Source: Marivivens niveibacter (GTDB lineage Bacteria > Pseudomonadota > Alphaproteobacteria > Rhodobacterales > Rhodobacteraceae). From it: a DNA stretch of 64,000 bases. The notes under the pieces are model-generated. The model was not told the origin of the DNA, did no database searches, and saw only the letters and a program-made list of their open reading frames with translations. This document shows positions 19,087 through 28,115 of this stretch, piece by piece; position 1 is the first letter of the stretch, and each line of letters opens with the position of its first letter. The stretch lies in contig NZ_MSPP01000003.1 in assembly GCF_002150005.2 (NCBI RefSeq), forward strand, positions 1-64,000. Reading direction: 5' to 3'. Made by a program: the position numbers and the translations under genes.

Positions 19087-20917
19087 GGAAACCAACGTAG
19101 ACCGCACGACCCGAGGTGTTATAGCCACCTGCGGTTTCGTAGTCTTCGTCGAACAGATTTTCGACGCGTGCGTAGGCCTCGACGGTATCGGTCACGGCAT
19201 AGGTCGCATCCACGTTCACGACGGTGAAATCGCCGACCTTGTGACCTGCTGGTGCATAAGCCGATGGCGTGACGTCCGCCGCGTGACGGACGTTCAGGCT
19301 ACCCCAGATGCGGTCTGTTAGGTCTGCATCAACACCAACAACCAGATCATGCTTTGGCAGGCGCGCGATTTGATCGCCGTTGGTGTCTTGCGCATCGGTG
19401 TAGGTGTAGGCCGCCGAAACGGCGAACATATCGTTCAGTTCATACGAACCCGACAGCTCTAGGCCTTTGGAAACAAAACTTTGGGTGACATAGCAGCCAG
19501 CACCGTAGGCGCAGTTGGTTGCGCTAGGGTCCCAAGCGATTTGGTTTTCGATGTCCATGTAGAATGCCGTAGCGCGGATAAAGTCGTTGCCGCCCAGACG
19601 ATATTCAGCGCCGATTTCATAGTTTTTCGACTGCTCTGGGCCGAATTCTTCGCTGGCGTAATAAGCGCTTAGCTGGGTCAGCGACGGCGCGCGGAAACCT
19701 GTGCCCGCTTGAGCGCGGATGATCAGGTCTTCGGTTGGGCGATAGGAAATCGCAACGCGACCCGAATTTTGCGGATCGTATTTCGATGGATCGTCGCGGC
19801 GTAGGGTGGTCACAACATCAACCGAATTGCCCAGCGACATATCGAACTCTGCGAAAACGGCCGTGCTGGACATCTCGTCATTGGTCGATCCGCCATAGCT
19901 GTCGTTTTGCAGGTTTGTTTCTGTCAGCTTTTCAGCGCCAAAGCTAAGGTCGCCAAAGGCCAATGGCGTTGCGCCGCTATAGGCCAGTTTGGTGCGTTCG
20001 CCGCGGAAATACGCGATATAGCCGGTGTCATTGCGAACTGTGCGCGAACCCGAAACCGAAAGTTCATGGGATACCAAACCTGTGTCGAATTGCGCAAACA
20101 GGCGGCCGCCCGTTTTAGCGCCGTCACCGAAATCGTCGTCTACTGGATCGGTGCCAAACCAGCCTGCATCGTCATATTCGCCATAGTTTTCGTCGTGGAT
20201 CAGGGAAACGCCAACGTTTACCGCATCAGTCAGCTGGTATTCGCCGGTCAGTGTCAGGCGGGTGTTTTCGAAACCATCGGCTTCGGTGTTGTCAGCTTTG
20301 GTCGAAAAGCCGTCAGTGCTCAGGCGGGTCAGGCCGAATGCCACATAGCCGTCTTCGCCGCGATTGCCGACGTTCAGGCCAAAGGCGTTGGTGTTGTAGC
20401 TGCCCGCTTCTACCGTCATCTGACCTGATGCGCCGTCAACCTCTGGGGTCCAAGTGGACATGTCGATCACACCAGCAATTGCGCCTTGGCCAAAGCGGGC
20501 CGATTGCGAACCTTTAAGGACCTCGACGCGGTTGATGCCAATGGCGGCCAAGTTGCCAAAGTCATAGCCGTTGCCCGAGCTTGCCGGGTCGGACATGTCG
20601 ATGCCGTTCAGATAGGTCGCAATGTAACCTGCGCCATTGCCGCGGATTTTTAGTGTGGTCGATGCGCCCAAACCGCCGTTCGACGAATAGGACAGGCCAG
20701 GCAGGCGTTGCAGGGCGTCCGCCAGTTTTGCGGTGCCTTCGACGGTTAGCGTGTCTTGGCCGATGATTTCGACCGTCGCGCCGGATTGTTCAACGGACGT
20801 GGCATTCTGGTTTGCGGTTACGGTGATCTGTTCCAGATCATAGGCCTCTTGGGCCAGTGCGCCGGTGGTGGCGAATGCCGCAATAGCGGCCGAGGTTAAC
20901 AGCACAGAGCGTGTCAT
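19073..20917 (-). CDS. btuB: TonB-dependent vitamin B12 receptor BtuB
   Basis: A 614-residue outer-membrane receptor. A signal peptide (cleaved after ALA, about residue 22) is followed by a TonB box (ITVTA, 31-35), a plug domain (about 40-160, including KIRGNGAGYIATYLNGIDM) and a C-terminal 22-strand barrel ending VYVGFRADF with the terminal Phe needed for assembly. Length matches E. coli BtuB (614). It is the first gene behind the cobalamin riboswitch, so it is expected to be switched off by adenosylcobalamin together with btuFCD and cbiZ. Confidence 0.93.
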   Translation of the reverse strand: MTRSVLLTSAAIAAFATTGALAQEAYDLEQITVTANQNATSVEQSGATVEIIGQDTLTVEGTAKLADALQRLPGLSYSSNGGLGASTTLKIRGNGAGYIATYLNGIDMSDPASSGNGYDFGNLAAIGINRVEVLKGSQSARFGQGAIAGVIDMSTWTPEVDGASGQMTVEAGSYNTNAFGLNVGNRGEDGYVAFGLTRLSTDGFSTKADNTEADGFENTRLTLTGEYQLTDAVNVGVSLIHDENYGEYDDAGWFGTDPVDDDFGDGAKTGGRLFAQFDTGLVSHELSVSGSRTVRNDTGYIAYFRGERTKLAYSGATPLAFGDLSFGAEKLTETNLQNDSYGGSTNDEMSSTAVFAEFDMSLGNSVDVVTTLRRDDPSKYDPQNSGRVAISYRPTEDLIIRAQAGTGFRAPSLTQLSAYYASEEFGPEQSKNYEIGAEYRLGGNDFIRATAFYMDIENQIAWDPSATNCAYGAGCYVTQSFVSKGLELSGSYELNDMFAVSAAYTYTDAQDTNGDQIARLPKHDLVVGVDADLTDRIWGSLNVRHAADVTPSAYAPAGHKVGDFTVVNVDATYAVTDTVEAYARVENLFDEDYETAGGYNTSGRAVYVGFRADF

Positions 20918-21061
20918 TTCATTTCCCCATGGATGCGTTCGTTTGGCGAACGCGCGTGTTTATGTATCAACAGGGTATGAAATGCCCCGCAGACGGTGAG
21001 AGCACCACGGCGGAAGCAGTCTCCGCAGCCCGAAACGCGCCCCGCGTTTGGACAGGGTGTA

Positions 21062-21240
21062 GCCTCGGCAGGTCTCCTGACTTGCGGGTCTTTGCGCTGC
21101 CGGACCTTCCCACCCCGCATGGGGCAGTGGCGTACGCCGGCATTGCTCTCCGCCTACAGTTGCGGGGGCAGTCGCAGAATTGGCGGATGTGGTCGCCGCA
21201 CTGCGTTCCCTTTTCACGGGTGCAAAACACCCGGACCGAA
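21062..21240 (-). promoter_or_regulatory. Cobalamin (adenosylcobalamin) riboswitch
   Basis: Read on the minus strand, the conserved blocks occur in order. They are GGTGTTTTGCACC with GTGAAAAGGGAACGCAGTGC, then CTGCCCCCGCAACTGTA, then the B12 box GCCACTG (plus 21125-21131), and finally AAGTCAGGAGACCTGCCG (plus 21066-21083). These match the class I cobalamin aptamer. The aptamer ends about 145 bp before the btuB start, leaving room for an expression platform with GC-rich hairpins around 20990-21050. Confidence 0.95.
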
Positions 21241-21316
21241 GCGCGGCGAACCTATGGCCGATCAGCCTTTTGTGTAAAGAGCTGATTTATGTGTCTTTAC
21301 GACACATGCCCGAAAA

Positions 21317-21751
21317 TTAGATCAAAGTCGCAACGTGACGGGTCGCAAGGGTGTAACCATGCACACCGAATCCCGCCATAACCGCGTCAGAACGGTGGCT
21401 GACATACGAATGGTGGCGGAAAGATTCGCGTTTGTGCACTTGGCTGATGTGCACTTCGATCACGGGGCCTTCGAATGTGTTCAGCGCATCTAGAATCGCG
21501 ATGGAATAATGGGTGAACGCCGCAGGGTTAATGATGATTGCGGCGGCTTCTTCGCGGGCTTGGTGAATCCAGTCGACGATTTGGCCTTCGTAGTTGGACT
21601 GAAGCATTTTCACGTCGAAACCGTTTTCTTTCGCAATTTCAGCGCAGTTTTTTTCAACGTCTTCTAGCGTGTCGTGGCCATAGATTTCAGGCTGGCGTTT
21701 GCCCAGCAGGTTCAGGTTTGGGCCGTTCATAATGTAAACAAGCTTAGACAT
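21317..21751 (-). CDS. aroQ: Type II 3-dehydroquinate dehydratase
   Basis: A 144-residue type II dehydroquinase that interconverts 3-dehydroquinate and 3-dehydroshikimate. The flexible-lid GKRQPEIYG carries the catalytic Tyr24, [10 protein letters not shown] has the substrate-binding Asn75, and [18 protein letters not shown] has the catalytic His101. Length equals the family norm. It overlaps the upstream gntR by 8 bp. Its location next to a TRAP transporter, a quinate/shikimate dehydrogenase and a dehydroshikimate dehydratase suggests a catabolic (QsuC/QutE-like) rather than only biosynthetic role. Confidence 0.95.
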   Translation of the reverse strand: MSKLVYIMNGPNLNLLGKRQPEIYGHDTLEDVEKNCAEIAKENGFDVKMLQSNYEGQIVDWIHQAREEAAAIIINPAAFTHYSIAILDALNTFEGPVIEVHISQVHKRESFRHHSYVSHRSDAVMAGFGVHGYTLATRHVATLI

Positions 21752-22463
21752 TTTTTCCTCCGTTCGCGCTGTTGTTGCGCGTTTCTAATAGGTCCGCCAA
21801 ATCGTTGCCTGTGCGTTCGATGTGACGTGACAAAAGCATCGGGCCCAATTCAGCATCGCGCGCGATCGCGGCGTCGGCGATTGCGGCATGTTCGGAATTC
21901 AAATCGCGTCCTTCGGCGGTGTACCCCAGAATGTTGGAATAGCGATGATGCAAATTGGCGAATAGTTTACACAGGTCCCCCAGCATTGGCATTGCGCAGC
22001 CGCGTATCAGTGCCGTGTGAAAAGCCGCGTGGTGATCGCTGAACAATTCGTTTTCACTATTGGTCAGGCGGTAAATCGCGGCGGGGACACGGCTTTCCCA
22101 GTCCAGCGTGCCAATAGCAATCGCATGTTTCAGTGCGAGTGATTCTAGATCGGCCCGCATGCGGGTGATTTCCAGCAGATTCGCCATGCCGATCGGCATG
22201 ATGCGAAACCCCTTTTTGTCCTCAAATTCCACCAGTCGTTCAGCAACCAATCGCGATATCGCTTCGCGCATGGGGGACAAGGAAACGTTATAGATATCAC
22301 GTAGATGATCCAGATTGACCTTTGAACCCGGCGCTAATTTGCCAGAGATAATTTCAGCCCTTAGCTGGTTCGATACGCGGCTGGCGCGTGTCAGTTTGCT
22401 GTCATCTAGGCTTTGGTCAAAAAACATTGCTGATCCATCCTGTTTGACCAGACGTGTAGACAT
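21744..22463 (-). CDS. GntR-family regulator with FCD ligand domain (first of a divergent pair)
   Basis: A 239-residue regulator. The N-terminal winged helix is at about 30-90 ([25 protein letters not shown]), followed by an FCD all-helical ligand domain whose acidic and His residues (DLES, HHAAFH, H near 195 and 213) form the usual metal/carboxylate site. FCD regulators commonly sense small organic acids. It is transcribed with aroQ and diverges from a second FCD regulator 88 bp away. It probably controls the TRAP/quinate genes through the ATAATCGAT-type palindromes at 22462 and 23233. Confidence 0.9.
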   Translation of the reverse strand: MSTRLVKQDGSAMFFDQSLDDSKLTRASRVSNQLRAEIISGKLAPGSKVNLDHLRDIYNVSLSPMREAISRLVAERLVEFEDKKGFRIMPIGMANLLEITRMRADLESLALKHAIAIGTLDWESRVPAAIYRLTNSENELFSDHHAAFHTALIRGCAMPMLGDLCKLFANLHHRYSNILGYTAEGRDLNSEHAAIADAAIARDAELGPMLLSRHIERTGNDLADLLETRNNSANGGKNV

Positions 22464-22478
22464 ATAATCGATTTATAT
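22462..22478. promoter_or_regulatory. Candidate GntR operator in the divergent gntR/gntR region
   Basis: ATATAATCGATTTATAT is a near-palindrome centred on ATCGAT. It overlaps the start codon of the minus-strand gntR, which suggests autoregulation. A matching core appears at 23233 before dctP. Confidence 0.5.
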
Positions 22479-22551
22479 CAACTATATTGCAGTTCTGGTT
22501 GGGTTCGCTATCCTTTCGGTTGGCCAAAAGGGGATGGCCGTAGGAGGATAG

Positions 22552-23196
22552 ATGAGCAAACTGGGCGACGATATTTATCGGGCGATGCGTCACGATATTG
22601 TCTTTGGAAAGCTTGAGGCGCAGTCCAAAATTCGTTTGTCGAACCTCAAAGAAACATACGGGGCATCGGTCCCGACCTTGCGCGAAATTCTAAACCGACT
22701 GGTCTCGGAAGGTTTCGTATTGGCCGAAGGCCAGCGCGGCCACATCGTGACGCCAATGTCGGCAGAAGGTCTGCGTGAAATCGCAGATTTGCGTATTTTG
22801 CTCGAATCCAGTGCGTTGGAAAAATCCATACAGCGTGGTGATTTAAATTGGGAAGAGCGGATTATTTCTGCCCACTATCGTCTCGCGCAGATGGAAAAAC
22901 AGATGCAAGCCGGCGATGATGCAGTACGCGAAGCGTGGAAGAAGTACGACTGGGAATATCATCAGGCTTTGATTTCCGCATGTGGGTCGTCCGAACTTTT
23001 GTCGCTGCATGGCATCACATTTGACAAATATCTGCGGTATCAAATGCGCCTTTTGACGTTTCGGGGCGAAGTTGCCGCTGACGAACATAAACTGATGCGC
23101 GATGCTGCATTGGATCGGGATGCAAAGACCGCAGTCGCATTGTTGCGTGCGCACATCTTAGGCGGGGTTGAACATAGTCTGCAGCTGTTCCGCTAA
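22552..23196 (+). CDS. GntR-family regulator with FCD ligand domain (second of a divergent pair)
   Basis: A 214-residue GntR/FCD protein. The winged helix is at about 5-70 (LKETYGASVPTLREILNRLVSEGFVLAEG) and the FCD domain at about 78-210, with the family's DLRILLESSALE, WEYHQALISACGS and a C-terminal LRAHILGGVEHS containing the last His. GGAGGA precedes the ATG. It is distinct from the divergent paralogue, so the cluster has two sensors of the same class. It lies 183 bp upstream of dctP on the same strand. Confidence 0.9.
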   Translation: MSKLGDDIYRAMRHDIVFGKLEAQSKIRLSNLKETYGASVPTLREILNRLVSEGFVLAEGQRGHIVTPMSAEGLREIADLRILLESSALEKSIQRGDLNWEERIISAHYRLAQMEKQMQAGDDAVREAWKKYDWEYHQALISACGSSELLSLHGITFDKYLRYQMRLLTFRGEVAADEHKLMRDAALDRDAKTAVALLRAHILGGVEHSLQLFR

Positions 23197-23232
23197 TCGG
23201 AATTGCGCCAGCCGTGCACTGTGCGACAAAAA

Positions 23233-23244
23233 ATAATCGATTAT
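23233..23244. promoter_or_regulatory. Candidate GntR operator upstream of dctP
   Basis: ATAATCGATTAT is a perfect 12-bp palindrome in the AT-rich gap 23197-23379 before the TRAP genes. Its core is shared with the site at 22462 in the divergent gntR region, as expected if one regulator controls both. Confidence 0.5.
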
Positions 23245-23379
23245 ATTTACTAAATCAGGTGATATTAAAATATACATCATAACATATAAAAACCTGTTGA
23301 ATGAAATCTGTGTTCTGTCAGCATCACGCTAATGTTTCGGCCTGAATCGAAACACCGGCATCATCACGGAGGAGAAAGC

Positions 23380-24393
23380 ATGCCCTATACTATGAAACGT
23401 CGCGCATTCGTGGCGGCAGCAACCGCATCCATCATCGCAGCAACCGCAGGCACCGCAGCTTTGGCTGAAGGTCACGCAACCCAGCTGCGTTTGTCGGCTG
23501 TGATGTCGGACACCGACATGCGCGCAGTGGCAATGGTAGAAAAATTCGGCCCAGCAGTGTCCGAGTTCGCATCGTTCGAACCACACTGGAACGGCACCCT
23601 GTTCGCCCAAGGCACAGAGCTGGAAGCAATCGCAACCGGCGATCTGGAAATGGCGATCACTTCGGCTCAAGAACTGGCGACCTTCTTCCCAGAATTCTCG
23701 ATTTTCACTGCTGGTTACGTACTGCAGGACGCAGATCACCAGGTTGCAGTGTTCAACGACGCACTGTTCGAACCTTTCAAAGCAAAAGCAGAAGAAGAGC
23801 TGGGCGTAACCCTGCTGGCACCAATGTATCTGGGCCGCCGTCAGGTGAACCTGCGTCAGACCGCAGACGAGCTGACTGTTTCGACCCCAGCTGATCTGGC
23901 TGGCGTGAACCTGCGTATGCCAGGCACCGACGCATGGCAGTTCCTGGGTAAAGCGCTGGGCGCAAACCCAACCCCAATGGCATTCACCGAAGTGTACACC
24001 GCACTGTCGTCGGGCGCTGTTGACGGTCAGGACAACCCACTGCCAACTGTTGTTGACGCGAAATTCTACGAAGTGACCAACCAGATCGTGCTGACCTCGC
24101 ACTTGGTTGACTGGAACTTCATCGCGATTTCGTCCGAAGTGTTCAACGGCATGGACGCAGACAGCCAAGAAGCTGTTCGCGCTGCTGCATGGGAAGCTGC
24201 TGACTATGGCCGCGCTGCACAGCTGGAAAAAGAATCCAGCCTAGTTGCATTCCTAGAAGAGCAAGGCATGTCGATCTACGAACCAGACGTAGCTGCATTC
24301 CGTGACGCTGTTCAGGGCGCATACCTAGAATCCGAGTACGCAGAAGCATGGCCAGAAGGCCTGCTGGACGCTGTAAACGCTCTGGGCAACTAA
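23380..24393 (+). CDS. dctP: TRAP transporter substrate-binding protein DctP
   Basis: A 337-residue DctP-family periplasmic binding protein. The basic start (MPYTMKRRAF) and the signal peptide end at TAALA, about residue 28. The carboxylate-binding Arg of the family is expected in the NLRMPGTDAW segment (about 170-180), followed by PMAFTEVYTALSSGAVDGQDNP, a hallmark of DctP proteins. GGAGGAG precedes the ATG at 23380. Codon use is strongly biased (Leu CTG, Ala GCA, Gly GGC dominate), which suggests high expression. The ligand is inferred to be a cyclic hydroxy acid such as quinate or shikimate. Confidence 0.93.
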   Translation: MPYTMKRRAFVAAATASIIAATAGTAALAEGHATQLRLSAVMSDTDMRAVAMVEKFGPAVSEFASFEPHWNGTLFAQGTELEAIATGDLEMAITSAQELATFFPEFSIFTAGYVLQDADHQVAVFNDALFEPFKAKAEEELGVTLLAPMYLGRRQVNLRQTADELTVSTPADLAGVNLRMPGTDAWQFLGKALGANPTPMAFTEVYTALSSGAVDGQDNPLPTVVDAKFYEVTNQIVLTSHLVDWNFIAISSEVFNGMDADSQEAVRAAAWEAADYGRAAQLEKESSLVAFLEEQGMSIYEPDVAAFRDAVQGAYLESEYAEAWPEGLLDAVNALGN

Positions 24394-24415
24394 TTCAAAA
24401 GTCGGGGGAGGTCCC

Positions 24416-24958
24416 ATGAAAAAAGTTTTTGGGATCTTCTCCCGCGTGACAGAGGGGGTGGCGGCGCTAATGATGGCCGCCATTTTCCTAACTTTCCTGC
24501 TGCAAATCGCAGTGCGTTATATCGTTGGCTCTGACTGGTTCACCGCGAACCTAGGCCACATAATCGACGCTGCTGATTTCGGCTGGACCGTGGAATTTAT
24601 CATGGTCATGTGGCTGTGGGTGATTTTCTGGTCGAACGCATTCATCGTGCGTGAACGCGACCACGTGACATTCGATATCATCTACAACGGCGTGAACCCG
24701 AAACTGCGCAGCGCATTCGCCATTATCGGTGCGTTGATCATCTGCGGTGCCCTTTGGTACGCGATTGATCCGACCTATAGCAAAATGCGCCTGCTTCGCA
24801 TCAAATCATCGGCGACCCTTCCGGTTAAGATGCTGCCGATCTATTCGATTTACTTCTTGTTCTTGGCTGTTGTGGGCCTGCGTTACCTATGGCGCGCCTA
24901 TGACGTCATCCGCAACGGTGCGGACAAAGAACTGCTCGTCCAGCCCGAGGATACCTAA
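24416..24958 (+). CDS. dctQ: TRAP transporter small permease DctQ
   Basis: A 180-residue protein with four hydrophobic segments (about 17-37, 55-82, 97-118, 135-158), as usual for DctQ. The family motif around WVIFWSNAFIVRERDHVTFDI lies after the second segment. It associates with DctM in the inner membrane. GGGGGAGG precedes the start, and dctM begins 2 bp after its stop. Confidence 0.92.
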   Translation: MKKVFGIFSRVTEGVAALMMAAIFLTFLLQIAVRYIVGSDWFTANLGHIIDAADFGWTVEFIMVMWLWVIFWSNAFIVRERDHVTFDIIYNGVNPKLRSAFAIIGALIICGALWYAIDPTYSKMRLLRIKSSATLPVKMLPIYSIYFLFLAVVGLRYLWRAYDVIRNGADKELLVQPEDT

Positions 24959-24960
24959 GC

Positions 24961-26256
24961 ATGAGCTTTGAGATTCTTATTCTGCTCGGATCCCTGTTTT
25001 TCCTAGCGGGGATCGGTGTTCCGATCGCGTACGCAATTATCATTGCGTCTATGACCTATGTTGTCGCATCGGGCGGCAATGTGGGCACCATCCACAAAAG
25101 TCTGGTTGATGGTATCTACCAAAGCTTCCTATTGCTGGCTGTGCCGCTGTTTATTGTGGCCGCGAACATCATGAACGCGGGGTCGATTTCCGACCGTCTG
25201 TTGAATTTCTGTATCGCGACTGTTGGTCGTTTCAAAGGCGGCTTGGGCCACGTGAACGTCATGGCTTCGCTGATCTTTTCGGGCATGTCAGGTTCGGCTG
25301 TGGCTGACGCCGCAGGTATCGGCAAAATCATCATTGATATGATGCGCAAAGATGGCCGTTTCCCTGCGGGATACGCTGCGGCGATCACGGCGGCATCGGC
25401 CACCATCGGCCCGATCATTCCGCCATCAATCCCGATGGTTCTATACGCGCTGGTTTCGAACGCATCGATTGGCTACCTGTTCTTGGGCGGTATCGGTCCG
25501 GGCCTGCTGATGGGCGGCGTGCTGATGGGCATGAATTTCTGGATGGCGCACCGCCGTGGTTTCGCAACTGAAACCCCAGTGCCAATGCGCGACCTGCCTG
25601 CCGTTACGTTCAAAGCGTTTCCAGCCCTGCTGATGCCTGCAATCCTGCTGTATGGTATTTACGGCGGCGTCACGACCCCGACCGAGGCAGCTGCGGTTGC
25701 CGCTGCTTATGCGTTGATCCTTGCGGGTGTATTCTATCGTCAGCTGACCGTGAAAACGATCTGGAACATTTTGGTCGATAGCGCACGTTCGTCCGCTTCG
25801 GTCGGTATTGTTATCGGCGGCGCGCTGATCCTGAACTACATCGTGGCATCCGAAAACATCCCCGCGATGCTGTCGGCCTATATGGCAGAGATGAACGTAT
25901 CGCCGATCATGTTCTTGATTGGTGTGAACCTGCTGATCCTTGTTCTGGGATGTTTGCTGGACGCAACGACCATCATTCTAGTGATCGTGCCACTGTTCAT
26001 CCCGACTTGCCGTGAACTGGGTATTGATTTGGTGCACTTTGGCGTGGTTGTCGTGGTGAACTGTATGATCGGCCTCATCACACCGCCCTATGGCATCTTG
26101 CTGTTCGTGATCAATGCGGTGACCCAGATCCCGCTGAACCAGATCATCCGCGAAGTCCTGCCATTCCTGTTCATTCTGGTCTTGGCGCTGGCGGCGATGG
26201 TGTTCTTCCCATCTATCACTTTGTTCCTGCCGCGCATGTTCGGCTACGATGGTTGA
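24961..26256 (+). CDS. dctM: TRAP transporter large permease DctM
   Basis: A 431-residue DctM-family permease with about twelve hydrophobic segments. Conserved stretches include SLIFSGMSGSAVADAAGIGKI (about 102-122, split here by eye), ASATIGPIIPPSIPMVLY and LGCLLDATTIILVIVPLFIP. It moves substrate with Na+ or H+ symport. The downstream dehydrogenase gene starts within its last codons, so uptake and the first catabolic step are on one transcript. Confidence 0.94.
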   Translation: MSFEILILLGSLFFLAGIGVPIAYAIIIASMTYVVASGGNVGTIHKSLVDGIYQSFLLLAVPLFIVAANIMNAGSISDRLLNFCIATVGRFKGGLGHVNVMASLIFSGMSGSAVADAAGIGKIIIDMMRKDGRFPAGYAAAITAASATIGPIIPPSIPMVLYALVSNASIGYLFLGGIGPGLLMGGVLMGMNFWMAHRRGFATETPVPMRDLPAVTFKAFPALLMPAILLYGIYGGVTTPTEAAAVAAAYALILAGVFYRQLTVKTIWNILVDSARSSASVGIVIGGALILNYIVASENIPAMLSAYMAEMNVSPIMFLIGVNLLILVLGCLLDATTIILVIVPLFIPTCRELGIDLVHFGVVVVVNCMIGLITPPYGILLFVINAVTQIPLNQIIREVLPFLFILVLALAAMVFFPSITLFLPRMFGYDG

Positions 26257-27109
26257 TCCAATGACGAAAATCCAACTGGGCCTGATCGGCGACAATATCA
26301 AAGCATCCCGCGCGCCAATTCTGCACCGCCTGTGCGGTCAGATGACGGGACTGGATGTGTCGTATGATCGCCTGATCCCAAAAGACATGGCTATGGATTT
26401 CGACGCGGTGTTTGAACACGCCAAATCGAACGGTTTTGCCGGCGTGAACGTCACCTTGCCGTACAAAGAACGCGTTGTCGAAAAACTGATCATCGAAGAT
26501 CAGGATGTTGCCCGCATCGGCGCTGTGAACACGGTTGTTTTCACACCCGAAGGCCCAAAGGGTTACAACACTGATTTCACTGGCTTTGTTCAGGGCTATC
26601 GCAACCAGTTCGGCGATATGAACCCCGGCCGCGTAGTAATGTTTGGCGCGGGCGGCGTAGGTAAGGCGGTCGCCTTTGGCCTAAAACGCCTAAAAGCCGA
26701 AGAGATTATCTTCATCGAACGGGACGAGGCAAAGGCCCAAGAATTGGCCGATGCCGTGAACGCCAGCACCAAAGGTGTCAGCAAAGCGCGCGTTGGATCG
26801 ATGGATGATCTGGCAACCGCTGACGGCGTGATCAACTGCACCCCGTTGGGCATGGTCGGCTACGGCGGATCGCCAGTACCCGAGGGCCAATTCCCCGCCG
26901 CGAAATGGGCGTTCGACGCGGTTTATACCCCCGTCTATACCCCGTTTGTTGGTCAAGCCGAAGCCGCAGGCACCGAAGTGATGTCGGGCTACGAGCTGTA
27001 TTATTTCCAAGGCGTCGATGCCTATGAAATATTTACCGGTGTTCATCTGGATGATCACGAAACACTGCGTGCGCGTCTGCTGGAAACACCGGACGATCAA
27101 GTCGCCTAA
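26249..27109 (+). CDS. aroE: Quinate/shikimate dehydrogenase (AroE family, NAD-type)
   Basis: A 286-residue shikimate-dehydrogenase-family enzyme. The catalytic Lys73 (TLPYK) and Asp109 (YNTD) are present, and the dinucleotide loop GAGGVG is at 133-138. The second beta strand ends IERDE, an acidic residue where NADPH enzymes carry Arg, pointing to NAD(H). The carboxylate loop reads SRAPILH rather than the SxSPxxH of biosynthetic AroE, resembling the quinate/shikimate dehydrogenase QsuD of Corynebacterium (SRTP). Both features support a catabolic enzyme. The ATG at 26249 overlaps dctM by 8 bp; an ATG at 26261 is an alternative. Its stop overlaps the converging lysR stop. Confidence 0.88.
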   Translation: MVDPMTKIQLGLIGDNIKASRAPILHRLCGQMTGLDVSYDRLIPKDMAMDFDAVFEHAKSNGFAGVNVTLPYKERVVEKLIIEDQDVARIGAVNTVVFTPEGPKGYNTDFTGFVQGYRNQFGDMNPGRVVMFGAGGVGKAVAFGLKRLKAEEIIFIERDEAKAQELADAVNASTKGVSKARVGSMDDLATADGVINCTPLGMVGYGGSPVPEGQFPAAKWAFDAVYTPVYTPFVGQAEAAGTEVMSGYELYYFQGVDAYEIFTGVHLDDHETLRARLLETPDDQVA

Positions 27110-28005
27110 GGCAATTTGACGGCTTCCATTTCTTGTTTGAGATAGGTCACCATCCGGTCGGCAAATGCTGATCGGGGGACCTGCGCATTAAACGCGGCAT
27201 AGGTGCGGAATACGGTCGGTTCCGCAATCGGGCGAACAGCAATTCCAGGGTGGATCGTCGGCCCCGCGATGGACAATTCATCGGTCACGCCGACGCCCAA
27301 ACCCTGACTGACCAGCGACGCGGTTGTGTGCCCCGTCCGCACGGAAATCGATAGATCGATGTCGATGTTTTCCGCCAAAAACGGCTCCATCAAAATGCGG
27401 CCATAAGGGTCGTCGGATTCGATCCCGATCATGGGTTCACGGGCTAGATCGTGCACCGAAATCGCGTCTTTTGCGGCCAGCGGATGGTCGGCTGGGACCA
27501 ACGCCTTTAGCGTGCCGCGGTACAATGGGACCATCAACAGCCCCGGGTGATCCAATTTGTAAGACAGCGCCACCATTTCCCCGCGCTGCAGCAGCAAATA
27601 GTCGATCGCCTCTTCGATTTTCAGCGTGTTCAGGCGCAATTTCAGGTTGGGAAAATCGGCGCGGACAGATTTGACAGCCGCAGGGAAAACGTGATGCGCA
27701 ATCGATGGCACGGCGGCAAAACCAGCGGTGCGCCCACCCCCAACTTTGAGCGACGCAATCAGCTCTTGTAGGTTGTCGACGGAATTATAAACCTCTGAAA
27801 TCTGGCTGAAAATATCGCGTGCCTCTTCGGTCGGGGTGTAGCGTCCGTGGGTGCGGGAAAACAGGCTCAGGCCCAGCTGGCTTTCGGTGTGTTTCATCAC
27901 GCGGCTGATGCCTGGCGCGGACACGCCCAACAGGTCTGCGGCGCCTTTGACGGTTCCCGCAATCATGATAGCGCGGATGACTTCGATTTGGCGTAATGTC
28001 AGCAT
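27106..28005 (-). CDS. LysR-family transcriptional regulator
   Basis: A 299-residue LysR-type regulator. The N-terminal helix-turn-helix spans about 2-60 (GTVKGAADLLGVSAPGISRVMKHTESQLG) and the effector domain about 88-295. It diverges from the HMG-CoA-lyase-like gene with 110 bp between them, the standard layout for a LysR controlling its neighbour. The effector is unknown; a pathway intermediate of the 28-35 kb operon is the simplest guess. Its 3' end overlaps aroE tail to tail by 4 bp. Confidence 0.92.
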   Translation of the reverse strand: MLTLRQIEVIRAIMIAGTVKGAADLLGVSAPGISRVMKHTESQLGLSLFSRTHGRYTPTEEARDIFSQISEVYNSVDNLQELIASLKVGGGRTAGFAAVPSIAHHVFPAAVKSVRADFPNLKLRLNTLKIEEAIDYLLLQRGEMVALSYKLDHPGLLMVPLYRGTLKALVPADHPLAAKDAISVHDLAREPMIGIESDDPYGRILMEPFLAENIDIDLSISVRTGHTTASLVSQGLGVGVTDELSIAGPTIHPGIAVRPIAEPTVFRTYAAFNAQVPRSAFADRMVTYLKQEMEAVKLP

Positions 28006-28014
28006 GTTTGTAAA

Positions 28015-28040
28015 TTAACATTAGGTTATCCCAAATGTAA
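28015..28040. promoter_or_regulatory. Candidate LysR binding site
   Basis: TTAACATT and AAATGTAA flank a 10-bp spacer and form an imperfect inverted repeat just upstream of the lysR start. A short direct repeat TCGATAT/TCGATAT follows near 28045-28060. Position suits autorepression and activation of the divergent operon. Weak by sequence alone. Confidence 0.35.
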
Positions 28041-28115
28041 ATTTCGATATTCGATATTCTTTTTTGTGATTGGTACAAGTTCCGCCACAGCGCCCCGCGC
28101 GCGTACGGAGGATTC

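Noticed and set aside
19087-19128. Longer N-terminus of BtuF
   Set aside because: The extra residues are charged, lie wholly inside btuB and would disrupt the signal peptide.
23329-24168. 279-codon minus-strand frame over dctP
   Set aside because: His/Cys/Trp-rich product without a family; dctP has a signal peptide and conserved motifs on the other strand.
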